Source: an uncultured Prevotella sp. (GTDB lineage Bacteria > Bacteroidota > Bacteroidia > Bacteroidales > Bacteroidaceae). From it: a stretch of 7,323 nucleotides of DNA. Positions 1 through 7,152 of this stretch are shown here, one piece after another. Under the pieces are notes generated by a model that had not been told where the DNA came from, made no database searches, and worked only from the letters and a program-made list of their open reading frames with translations. The stretch's first letter is position 1. Each line of letters opens with the position of its first letter. The DNA is taken from contig CAMTJK010000164.1 of the NCBI GenBank assembly GCA_947072805.1, positions 1 through 7,323 of the forward strand, read 5' to 3'. The translations under genes and the position numbers were made by a program.

Positions 1-18
1 CGTAAACGCGCGTTTTTT
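1..18 (+). terminator. Possible 3' end of an upstream gene's terminator, cut by the window edge
   Basis: A GC-rich run is followed directly by six T residues (13-18), as in the right arm and U-tract of an intrinsic terminator. The left arm would lie outside the window, so the hairpin cannot be confirmed. Positions 4-15 also form a perfect palindrome, AAACGCGCGTTT. No coding sequence is visible before position 104, so this may be the tail of a preceding transcription unit. Confidence 0.3.
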
Positions 19-23
19 AATAA

Positions 24-50
24 AAAAGCGGCTTGTTTCGCTTTTCTTTT
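24..50 (+). terminator. Weak hairpin with T-rich tail overlapping the first promoter
   Basis: AAAAGCG (24-30) pairs perfectly with CGCTTTT (39-45) around an 8-nt loop, and is followed by C and a run of T. This has the shape of a weak intrinsic terminator for upstream transcription. It overlaps the proposed -33 element of the operon promoter, whose TTG lies in the loop. It may be only A/T-rich promoter sequence that happens to be complementary. Confidence 0.3.
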
Positions 51-60
51 TATAATTTTG
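32..60 (+). promoter_or_regulatory. Bacteroidetes-type promoter of the two-gene surface-protein operon
   Basis: The box TAATTTTG at 53-60 matches the Bacteroidetes -7 consensus TAnnTTTG exactly. CTTG at 32-35 is a possible -33 element (consensus TTTG), but its 17-nt spacer is shorter than the usual 19-21 nt, so that half is uncertain. Transcription would begin a few bases after position 60, leaving a leader of about 35-40 nt that is very A/T-rich and has no Shine-Dalgarno site. That is common in this phylum. Confidence 0.6.
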
Positions 61-103
61 CAGCGACAATATCAGAATAATAAATAAATAAAACTATTTG
101 ATA

Positions 104-2641
104 ATGAAACAGAATTTACTCACTAAAACATTACTTACACTGTTTTTTGCCTGTGTAATGACCTGTGCCGCCTTTGCAGAGAGGACGGTCTATGGATGTA
201 TGCCGGGCTCTATCAACTATTCGATGGTGTCGTTCGATCTTGATGCCGTAAACACGGAAAGCGCAACGGTGCCTACCGTAATCTTCGATATGCCTAATGC
301 CGATGAGGTGAAATGCGGAACGTCTGCAGGCGAATACTATTATGCCGTATATGCCGACGTGGAGACTTTCAACTACTGTTTAGGCAGTTTCAACTTCACT
401 ACCGGCGAGGTCGTTAAACTGAAGGAATGGGAATATGATGACAACGTGAGCATCGTGGGACTTGCCTACGATGACAACACCGGAAAACTCTATGCCCTCA
501 ACAACGACAAGCAGTTTGACGGTGAAGGCAAGCTTGTGTCATCGGCACAACTCATGGAGGTGAACCCGCAGACAGGAGAACTCACCACGCTTGCCACCTA
601 TGCTGTCGACCCACAATACGATACGTTTACGAGCGACGCCTTCGGAGGTTTCTATTGGGTCCACAACGCAAGGTCCTTCTCTCCCAAACCGTGCCTTTAC
701 CATATCGACAATACGCTCAAGCTCGAAACGCTCGTGCTTAACAACGATATCTCCGTATCGAACAGCTACTACAACTCCGCCGTACTTGTCGACGGCGAGG
801 TGATTTACGTGAACAACACTTCCGTTTACGCCTTTAGCCTCGAGGCAAAGACCATAGAGAAGATAGGAACGCTGAAAAAATATGTTTCAGGACTTACATT
901 CACAAAATCTACAGCATCGGCAGAGGCTGAACCCGTGGTGAAACCTGTCAAGCGTCTGCTCGTGCGCGAAACACGCTTCGGCGATGCCATGGGCTATTCA
1001 CAGCCCGACCAGGACATGAACAAGACGGAATATTTCTACGATGCCGACCTCAAGCTTTCCAGAGTGATTGAGTCGGGCAGAGGTTTCAACGACAGCACGA
1101 TGACAGCCCTCGACTACATGCTCACATACTATGTGAAATACAACTATAACGCCAACGACCAGCTCATCGGCACGGAGCGTTACCAGAACGGACTCTACGA
1201 CTTTGGCGAGAAGGCACTGAAGATGATTTCGTCGGAAAGTCTCGAATATAACAGCAAGGGACAGCTTATAAGCGAAACTGACGGCCATTATGTGTACTAT
1301 TACGAGTATGACAAATCCGGAAGACTTGTGAAGACAACAATGAAAAACTCTTCCGGCAATGTTATCCAGGTGCTCGAATACTCTGTTTTCAACGCCGACG
1401 GCAACCCGACAAGGGTAGTCTCTACCTGTCCCGAACATCCGGAGTGGACAACCTATGTGTATACTTCAAAGATAGAGTACGATGAGAACGGCAGAAAGAT
1501 AAGCGAACTGCGTGCAGAGGATGTCACCATGGCAAGTCCAAAGCAGCTCGAGACATGGGAATATGACGGCGACTTCCTCCGTCAGTACAGCCGCTCCACA
1601 TCTTTCGACATCGCCGGCAAGGCTCTGCCTTATTTCAAGACCTGTTATAAGATGGTAGACGGCAACCCCAACAAGGTGTTTACCTGCGACTCCATCTATT
1701 CCAGCAAGAAATGGTATGCCAACAGTCGCCCGAAACTTATGGAATATGCCGACTTCGAGGGTATGCCCGAACTGACGGCAACCAAAGTGACACCCATTCT
1801 GGCTGAAGGCAAACAGAACACCCTGACGCTCGACATCTCCATCCCGCAGGCAGCATATTCGGGAAAAACCTGCTCGCTCAGAATATTCCGTGACGGAGAG
1901 ATTATCGCCACATCTGCTTTAGATGACCTGCTCTATCAGGATCCCGACGGTTTCGGCGTGCCCTCACTGCGCTTCACTGACGAAAATTTGTATAACGGTA
2001 CCCACGAGTATTTCGTACAGACCATACTGGACGACGATAATGCCATCTCGCCACTCGCTCTCGACTCACTCCCCGAAGAGGGCTTCTGCATCTCCAACGT
2101 GGTACCTTTCAATTTCTCACTCACACTGCCCAAGGTTACCGACCTTAAAGCCGTGTCGAGAATAAAGGACGAAAACAACAGCGACATTGTTACATTCACA
2201 TGGACCAATCCGGCAAACGCTGCCGACTACGGTTTCATCAGTAACGACCTCTACTATAACGCTTATCAGATGCCCGAAAAGAGCACTACCGACATTGCAG
2301 TCACTTCGTTTAAAAGCGACTTCTTCTTAAACACCATGGACGTTTACATCCTCTCTCGCTACAAGTACGGCAAGGTGGCATCCGACACCATCACCGTCAC
2401 TCTCGCCGACGTTCCCTCAATCATCGAGGGTGTCAATGCCGACAAGGGCTTGAAGTTCGAGGGCAGAATGCTCACCGTCTCTGAGGGTGCCGACGTGGCA
2501 GTATTCTCATTGGACGGACGTTGTGAGCTCAACGCCAAGGCAGCCAAGCAGCTAAGCCTCGACACTCTGCAGCGTGGCGCTTACATCGTAAGCATCAAGC
2601 GCAACGGTCGCGTCGATACGTATAAAATCATTATAAAATAA
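104..2641 (+). CDS. Secreted T9SS cargo protein with propeller-like N-terminus and YD/Rhs-like repeats, 845 aa
   Basis: Function is not recognised; it is probably a surface or released structural/binding protein. I start it at ATG 104, since the in-frame TTG at 98 adds only two residues and the signal peptide fits ATG. Residues 1-25 are a Sec signal peptide (MKQNLLTK, hydrophobic core, cleavage after AFA). Residues 26-270 look like a beta-propeller, with recurring strands such as LMEVNPQTGELTTLATY and LYHIDNTLKLETLVL. Residues 309-498 hold about seven YD/Rhs-like repeats: EYFYDADLKLSRVIES (309), YNYNANDQLIGTERY (346), EYNSKGQLISETDG (381), YEYDKSGRLVKTTM (400), YSVFNADGNPTRVVS (426), IEYDENGRKISEL (457) and WEYDGDFLRQYSRS (485). 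Residues 556-650 and 671-767 are probable FN3/Ig-like sandwiches. Residues 770-845 are a T9SS type A sorting domain with FSLDGR and RGAYIVSIKRNGRVDTYKI. There is no Rhs core or C-terminal toxin. It is the first gene of an operon, 15 bp before the next T9SS cargo gene. The sorting call is strong and the role is unknown. Confidence 0.93.
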   Translation: MKQNLLTKTLLTLFFACVMTCAAFAERTVYGCMPGSINYSMVSFDLDAVNTESATVPTVIFDMPNADEVKCGTSAGEYYYAVYADVETFNYCLGSFNFTTGEVVKLKEWEYDDNVSIVGLAYDDNTGKLYALNNDKQFDGEGKLVSSAQLMEVNPQTGELTTLATYAVDPQYDTFTSDAFGGFYWVHNARSFSPKPCLYHIDNTLKLETLVLNNDISVSNSYYNSAVLVDGEVIYVNNTSVYAFSLEAKTIEKIGTLKKYVSGLTFTKSTASAEAEPVVKPVKRLLVRETRFGDAMGYSQPDQDMNKTEYFYDADLKLSRVIESGRGFNDSTMTALDYMLTYYVKYNYNANDQLIGTERYQNGLYDFGEKALKMISSESLEYNSKGQLISETDGHYVYYYEYDKSGRLVKTTMKNSSGNVIQVLEYSVFNADGNPTRVVSTCPEHPEWTTYVYTSKIEYDENGRKISELRAEDVTMASPKQLETWEYDGDFLRQYSRSTSFDIAGKALPYFKTCYKMVDGNPNKVFTCDSIYSSKKWYANSRPKLMEYADFEGMPELTATKVTPILAEGKQNTLTLDISIPQAAYSGKTCSLRIFRDGEIIATSALDDLLYQDPDGFGVPSLRFTDENLYNGTHEYFVQTILDDDNAISPLALDSLPEEGFCISNVVPFNFSLTLPKVTDLKAVSRIKDENNSDIVTFTWTNPANAADYGFISNDLYYNAYQMPEKSTTDIAVTSFKSDFFLNTMDVYILSRYKYGKVASDTITVTLADVPSIIEGVNADKGLKFEGRMLTVSEGADVAVFSLDGRCELNAKAAKQLSLDTLQRGAYIVSIKRNGRVDTYKIIIK

Positions 2642-2656
2642 CAAGAATAGACTGTA

Positions 2657-5600
2657 ATGAACATCAAAAAACTATTTTCGGCTTTCGCACTCGGCTTGTG
2701 TGCGATGTCCTCACAAATCGCCGAAGCACAGGTCGTAATGATCTCGCCGCAGGATTACCAGATATTTGCGGTGTCGCCAAACGGCAAATGGGCGTGCGGA
2801 ACATATTCCGACTTCTCATATATCAACCACGCATTCAGATGGAATCTTGAGAGCGGCGAGATAGAACTGCTCGACACAAGATACGAGTCGGAGGCATGGT
2901 CGGTGGCTAACGACGGAACCGTGTCGGGAACCTATAAGGAATCCAACACTACCGGGGCGGCACTCGAGCTCCCCGGCTACTATAAGGACGGCACATGGCA
3001 GCAGCTTGAAATGCCTTTTGAGGGCGTAAGCTCCGGAATGGGTTACGGAATCACACCCGACGGACACTACATGAGCGGATCTATCGAGGTGAACGGCAAG
3101 TATCTGCCCATTATATGGAAGGACGGAAAGGTGTCGCGCATACTCTCCGACCAATATTCGGGTATGCCTTACACCATCGCCCCCGACGGACAGTCGGCTG
3201 CAGGATGGACCTATACTGCTACAAGTTACAACCGCAACGCCTGCTACTGGGCACCGGGAACTACGGAACCGCTCATCCTTTCGTACTATGCCTCGCCTTG
3301 GAGCGCCGTATGGAAATTCTCGCCCGACGGCAAGAAGATGGTGCTGTGGGGCGGATGGGACAAGTTCTCGCCCGACCAGGAAGAGGATCCTACCGACTGG
3401 AGTACCCTGCTTGCCATCTATGATATAGAAACAGGCACGAAGACATCCATCCCTACGATTGTTGAGAATGCCTCCTTCGACCTTTACGATATAAGCAACA
3501 ATGGTACTGTGGTAGGTAGTGAGTCGGGCATGGCATACATCTATGTAGACGGACAGGGCCATTACGCTGAGGAATATCTGAGAAGCAAGGGCGTCGATTT
3601 CAGCGGAATACCTATTTACAAGGTGGCAGCCAGTGAGGGAGGCGACAGCACGCTCATGCTGTACCGCACGCAAGCCATCTCTGCCAACGACAGCGTCATC
3701 GCACTTACATATTATGATGATGAAGGCGCTTACCGTGCGATGGTAGTGAAGTTCGGAACAGAAAATACTTATCCTGCTCCCGTTGATGTGTCGGCAAGCC
3801 AGCTGTCGGGCATTCCCACCGCTTGCGTTGCATGGAAGGCTCCTTTGGGCGTAAACGGAATGAAGGGCTACAATGTATATCGTAACGGAACTAAGCTTAA
3901 CGACACTCCTATAAGCGGATTGAGCTATTATGACAACGGACTTGAATATACCAAATACACCTACGTGGTGGCAGCTGTCTATGAAAATGGCAACGAAGTG
4001 ACTGCCGATGCCGTAGAAGTGACCGTTGAACCGCAGAAGCTCTCTGCTCCCCAGGCATTGTTTGTACGTCAGAAGGGTGCCAACGGCGCCTATCTGCAGT
4101 GGACAGAGCCCATGAGCAACCTCATAACAAAGAAGTATTACGACCTCGAGAGCATCAGCAAGGAGAGCTTCGGTACCAATCAGACCGGCTTTGCTTTCGA
4201 GATAGCACAGAAATACGACAAGGATGAGATTGCCTGCTACGCCGACAACAAGATTAAGCAGGTGGCTTTCTATCCGATGAGCGAACAGGAATCGTGGACC
4301 ATCAACCTCTACACGCGCGATGCCGCCGGCACTCTCACACGCTTCTACACACAGCCCGTTACACAGTGGCTGAAGTACGGTGAGCGCAATGCAGTGAAAC
4401 TCGACGTGCCGCAGAGCATTCCCGACGGCGATCTCATTGTCGGTATCGCTGTTGTGACCGGCAACGGGTCGTCTGATATGCTGGGTATGGACTACGGACG
4501 CTACAAGGAGGGCTACAGCGACCTGCTGCGTATCTCCACAGAACCCGACTTCTATTCCATTTACGCCTCATCTGTATTGTCGGGATACCCCTATTTCACT
4601 ACATGGCTGATAGACGTTGTGCTCGCTCCCGAGGAAACCGGATTTGAGGGCGACGTGGTGAAGCACTATACCGTTTACAGCGACGGTGTGTCGCTGGGCG
4701 AAACAAACAGCACTCACTATGATATTTCTTCACTGTCAGACGGCAGCCACACGCTCGCTGTAGACGCTACGTACGATGCCGGCAAGTCGGAGCCAAAGGA
4801 GGTGGTGCTGAACGTCGCATCCAAATACCCCGGTGTAGACTATGTACACATCAAGGCTGAAGGCGACACGAAGCTCTATTCTTACTGGGCTGCACCTGTC
4901 GATGACGACGACACATGGGTAAGCTACTCCACAGGAAAGGCTGCATACGGAATATACGGTCCGGAGAGCAACAACTACGGTTATATGGCAGGTGTCGTAT
5001 ATCCGTCGTCGAAGCTGAAGGGCTACAACAAGTACGAGATAACATCGTTCTCGTTCTACCCCACAGCCGATGCTCTGTTTACTTTCTACCTCCTCGACGG
5101 CAACAACATACTGCTCGAGCTTGAGGTGGACGACTACGTGCTCAACAGCTGGAACGAGGTTAAACTGCCCAGTCCTATTTCGATAAACGAACTCTCCACT
5201 TACACACTGGCACTCGACTGCTACGACGTGACGGCAAACGAGGCTCCTCTTGCCATTGACGATGCGCCGAGTCACATGTACTACTCCGACCTTTACAGTC
5301 TTGACGGAGAGAGCTGGGATTCCTTCTACAGCACAGGTGTGAATGGCAACTGGATGATGGGATGGAACATGAGGTCGCCTGCCGGACAGCCCATGACTGT
5401 CACCGGCTACGACGTGCTCATAGACGGAGTGAAGAAGAATGACACTATGCTCGCTGCTCCCGAGTTCAGATATGACTTCGGTACCAACGACGGCGCACTG
5501 CATAACCTTACCGTCAATACCTACTTCCCCGGACGCGATGTGCCTGTAGCTGGCGAGGACAACTACTTCACCATCGGAGTGGACGCCATAGACAACGCCA

Positions 5601-5815
5601 AGGTGGAGGTGCTCAACCTCACGGGCAACAGCAATTTCCTGCGTGCCGAGGGCGAGGGCGTCAAGTCGATGGAGGCTTACAACATGGCTGGTGCAGTGGT
5701 AGCTTCTGCCGATGGCAACACACTCAACATCTCTTCGCTCGCAACAGGTATATATGTTGTCAGGATAGACGTTGCCGGCAAGAGTGTGACGAGAAAGATA
5801 GAGATACGCAAATAA
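2657..5815 (+). CDS. Secreted T9SS cargo protein with HAF-like propeller and split FN3 domains, 1052 aa
   Basis: Function is not recognised; it is likely a large surface-anchored or released binding protein. Residues 1-25 form a signal peptide (MNIKKLFSAF..., cleavage near AEA/Q). Residues 36-366 hold seven HAF-like repeats, each with a (V/I)(S/T)PDG-like turn followed about 20-30 residues later by an aromatic strand. Turns are at SPNG 40, ANDG 84, TPDG 133, APDG 175, SPDG 222, SNNG 280 and SAND 342. This count suggests a closed seven-bladed propeller. Residues 373-457 are an intact FN3 unit (W393-x-x-P396, then YNVYRNG). A second FN3 unit (W482-x-x-P485 to YTVYSDG 671) and a third (W744-x-x-P747 to YDVLIDG 918) each contain a large insert, and the two inserts resemble each other. 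Residues 978-1052 are a T9SS type A sorting domain ending TGIYVVRIDVAGKSVTRKI. No catalytic motif is seen. It follows the first gene by 15 bp with no promoter between them, so the two are probably co-transcribed. Confidence 0.95.
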   Translation: MNIKKLFSAFALGLCAMSSQIAEAQVVMISPQDYQIFAVSPNGKWACGTYSDFSYINHAFRWNLESGEIELLDTRYESEAWSVANDGTVSGTYKESNTTGAALELPGYYKDGTWQQLEMPFEGVSSGMGYGITPDGHYMSGSIEVNGKYLPIIWKDGKVSRILSDQYSGMPYTIAPDGQSAAGWTYTATSYNRNACYWAPGTTEPLILSYYASPWSAVWKFSPDGKKMVLWGGWDKFSPDQEEDPTDWSTLLAIYDIETGTKTSIPTIVENASFDLYDISNNGTVVGSESGMAYIYVDGQGHYAEEYLRSKGVDFSGIPIYKVAASEGGDSTLMLYRTQAISANDSVIALTYYDDEGAYRAMVVKFGTENTYPAPVDVSASQLSGIPTACVAWKAPLGVNGMKGYNVYRNGTKLNDTPISGLSYYDNGLEYTKYTYVVAAVYENGNEVTADAVEVTVEPQKLSAPQALFVRQKGANGAYLQWTEPMSNLITKKYYDLESISKESFGTNQTGFAFEIAQKYDKDEIACYADNKIKQVAFYPMSEQESWTINLYTRDAAGTLTRFYTQPVTQWLKYGERNAVKLDVPQSIPDGDLIVGIAVVTGNGSSDMLGMDYGRYKEGYSDLLRISTEPDFYSIYASSVLSGYPYFTTWLIDVVLAPEETGFEGDVVKHYTVYSDGVSLGETNSTHYDISSLSDGSHTLAVDATYDAGKSEPKEVVLNVASKYPGVDYVHIKAEGDTKLYSYWAAPVDDDDTWVSYSTGKAAYGIYGPESNNYGYMAGVVYPSSKLKGYNKYEITSFSFYPTADALFTFYLLDGNNILLELEVDDYVLNSWNEVKLPSPISINELSTYTLALDCYDVTANEAPLAIDDAPSHMYYSDLYSLDGESWDSFYSTGVNGNWMMGWNMRSPAGQPMTVTGYDVLIDGVKKNDTMLAAPEFRYDFGTNDGALHNLTVNTYFPGRDVPVAGEDNYFTIGVDAIDNAKVEVLNLTGNSNFLRAEGEGVKSMEAYNMAGAVVASADGNTLNISSLATGIYVVRIDVAGKSVTRKIEIRK

Positions 5816-5827
5816 TGCGGACATGAG

Positions 5828-5853
5828 GACAGCAGCCTTCGGGCATTGTTGTC
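5828..5853 (+). other. RNA hairpin with TTCG tetraloop just after the operon
   Basis: GACAGCA (5828-5834) pairs with TGTTGTC (5847-5853) with one G-U pair. Then GCC (5835-5837) pairs with GGC (5842-5844) across a TTCG loop, leaving a two-base bulge (AT) on the 3' side. UUCG is a known extra-stable tetraloop, although here it is closed by C-G as C5837-G5842. It starts 12 nt after the stop codon and has no T-tract, so it more probably protects or shapes the 3' end than terminates by itself. Confidence 0.5.
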
Positions 5854-5869
5854 AGTAAAGTATAACCAT

Positions 5870-5909
5870 AATAGGTCATTATACCGCGAAAAGGTATAGT
5901 GACCTATTT
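5870..5909 (+). terminator. Probable operon terminator, 16-bp hairpin with weak T-tract
   Basis: Positions 5870-5885 pair with 5893-5908 over 16 base pairs, all Watson-Crick except one G-U pair (T5879 with G5899), around a GCGAAAA loop. The stem is near-perfect and lies 54 nt after the stop codon of the second gene. The following sequence has only short T runs (TTT, then GGATTT), so it is an atypical intrinsic terminator. Because the stem is A/T-rich and symmetric, it could also serve as a regulatory hairpin or act on both strands. Confidence 0.65.
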
Positions 5910-6064
5910 GGATTTAATGCAGCCGCCGGTATAGTTATGCCGTGCGGCTCCGTTATCTGTTATCCCCGATATATCGTCAGATATTCGGCCTTGTCTTTTG
6001 CCTGGCCTCTCTGTGCGTATGGCAGAAGATAGGAAAAACCCTATGCTATTTTCGGGTTTCTCCC

Positions 6065-6095
6065 CTTGTGGCAATCCGGAAAATGTGTACTTTTG
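6065..6095 (+). promoter_or_regulatory. Bacteroidetes-type promoter of the lipoprotein gene
   Basis: TACTTTTG at 6088-6095 matches the -7 consensus TAnnTTTG exactly. CTTG at 6065-6068 (consensus TTTG, one mismatch) lies 19 nt upstream, the expected spacing for the Bacteroidetes primary sigma factor. Initiation is expected around 6100, which gives a leader of roughly 35-40 nt before ATG 6138. This also argues against using the in-frame start codons at 6066 or 6105. Confidence 0.75.
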
Positions 6096-6137
6096 CATAA
6101 AACAATGCAAGTTGGCATTAAATTCAAGCAAAAGGAT

Positions 6138-7076
6138 ATGAAGAAAGCTATTGTGTTATCGGTTTGCGGACTGCTCTTGATGAGCAGTTGCGGCACAAAC
6201 ACCCATGCCGAGCAAGGTGCCGGCAATGGAGCGGTGTTCGGTTCTATATTCGGTTCCGCCCTCGGCGGCATCATGGGCGGTCCGCGTGGCAGTGATGTGG
6301 GTACGCTTGTTGGAATGGTGGGCGGCGCCATGATAGGGGCGGCAGCCGGCTCGGCGGTAGACGAGCGTGAACGTGCGGAGATGGAGGAGCATCGCCGGCG
6401 CATATATGGCGACGATACCTACGGCAGCGGTGCCCGCAACAGGCGTAAGACCAGTGCCTACCGTCCGCCGGTGGAGAACGACGCAAACACCGTAACCTAT
6501 CCCGATGAGAGCGGTTACGACCCCACGGGCAGCGGCGATGACCGTATAGTGTTTGAACCGGCAGGACCCGAAAGCAACACTGCAGGCGAGATACACATAG
6601 GCAGTGGCAGCGGTTACGACCGCACCACCACCGTAGAGCCGCGCACCATGTCGGTGCAGCAGCTGATGAAAGCCTCGTCGGTAACCGGCATAAAGCTCAA
6701 TCCGCTACTTGAGATACGCAATGCTTCGTTCGTGGACGATAACGGCGACGGCGTAATACACCGTGGCGAGGCATGCCGCATAACGTTCGACATAATGAAC
6801 AACTCTAACCATACTATATACGACATACGTCCGGCAGTGGTGGAAACTACGGGCAACAAGCACATACTCATTTCGTCGGCAGTGCGTGTGGAGAGCATAG
6901 CACCGCACAGAGGTGTCCGCTATACAGCCACTGTGATGGGTGACAACCGCCTGAAGGACGGCACGGCTGTGATTAAGGTAGGTGTGGCACAGGGCGACGA
7001 CGAGGTGGCTTCGCAGGTAAAGGAGTTTATGATAACAACAAAGAAGAAGCCCGACGCCGTGCCTTCAACCAACTGA
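6138..7076 (+). CDS. Glycine-zipper lipoprotein with C-terminal calcium-loop beta-sandwich domain, 312 aa
   Basis: The exact function is not recognised. The start is ATG 6138: it begins a clean lipoprotein signal (MKKAIVLSVCGLLLMSSC, lipid-modified Cys18), and the upstream in-frame starts lie within the promoter or almost at the transcript start. AAAGGA (6131-6136) precedes the ATG but is only one base away, too close for a normal ribosome site. Cys18 is followed by GTNT rather than an acidic surface-export signal, so it may face the periplasm. Residues 27-71 contain glycine at every fourth position (27, 31, 35 ... 71), broken in the middle by P49-R50, suggesting two packed membrane-inserted helices as in glycine-zipper families. 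Residues 75-110 are highly charged, and 110-170 are a G/S/D-rich linker. Residues 185-302 are probably a CARDB- or Ig-like sandwich, opened by DDNGDGVIHRGE (200-211), a full EF-hand/dockerin-type loop. It is monocistronic by its own promoter and terminator. A role in envelope integrity or as an anchored binding protein is only an inference. Confidence 0.93.
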   Translation: MKKAIVLSVCGLLLMSSCGTNTHAEQGAGNGAVFGSIFGSALGGIMGGPRGSDVGTLVGMVGGAMIGAAAGSAVDERERAEMEEHRRRIYGDDTYGSGARNRRKTSAYRPPVENDANTVTYPDESGYDPTGSGDDRIVFEPAGPESNTAGEIHIGSGSGYDRTTTVEPRTMSVQQLMKASSVTGIKLNPLLEIRNASFVDDNGDGVIHRGEACRITFDIMNNSNHTIYDIRPAVVETTGNKHILISSAVRVESIAPHRGVRYTATVMGDNRLKDGTAVIKVGVAQGDDEVASQVKEFMITTKKKPDAVPSTN

Positions 7077-7152
7077 CATGACACATTCATCTGTCGTGAT
7101 ATGCGCAAATGTCACTGACCTTGTGTGAAAGGAATAGTAGCATTACTTTATC

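Larger units (their letters stand above)
5816..6137. other. 322-bp intergenic region between operon and lipoprotein gene
   Basis: This gap has a hairpin with a TTCG loop (5828-5853), a long 16-bp hairpin (5870-5908), and the promoter of the lipoprotein gene (6065-6095). Positions 5910-6060 hold nothing I can assign. A weak 6-bp complementarity (6036-6041 with 6054-6059) sits just upstream of the promoter. Short open frames here on both strands lack credible starts or protein-like features, and I do not call them. Confidence 0.7.

Noticed and set aside
98..103. TTG start for the first gene
   Set aside because: It adds only Met-Ile before a normal signal peptide. ATG 104 is the simpler start.
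1028..1597. Rhs/polymorphic toxin interpretation of the YD-like repeats
   Set aside because: The repeat run is short, the DPxG-type Rhs core is absent, and the C-terminus is a T9SS sorting domain rather than a toxin. No immunity gene follows.
2816..3673. 285-codon open frame on the minus strand opposite the HAF-like region
   Set aside because: It has the same antisense-shadow composition, no promoter and no recognisable domain. The + strand frame is clearly the real gene.
4736..5824. 362-codon open frame on the minus strand opposite the second T9SS gene
   Set aside because: It is fully antisense to a gene with clear domains, and its protein is rich in H, V, C and R without a fold signal. 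It fits the usual antisense shadow of codon-biased coding DNA.
5937..6032. 31-codon + strand frame starting at ATG 5937
   Set aside because: It has no promoter or ribosome site and no plausible peptide features. A frame of this length is expected by chance.
5904..6131. 75-codon minus-strand open frame in the intergenic region
   Set aside because: It begins at a TTG, overlaps the lipoprotein promoter and one arm of the 16-bp hairpin, has no reverse-strand -7 box, and shows no protein-like features.
6066..6137. Upstream starts (TTG 6066 or ATG 6105) for the lipoprotein
   Set aside because: The first lies in the promoter -33 region and the second almost at the expected transcript start. Both would put polar residues before the lipoprotein signal peptide.
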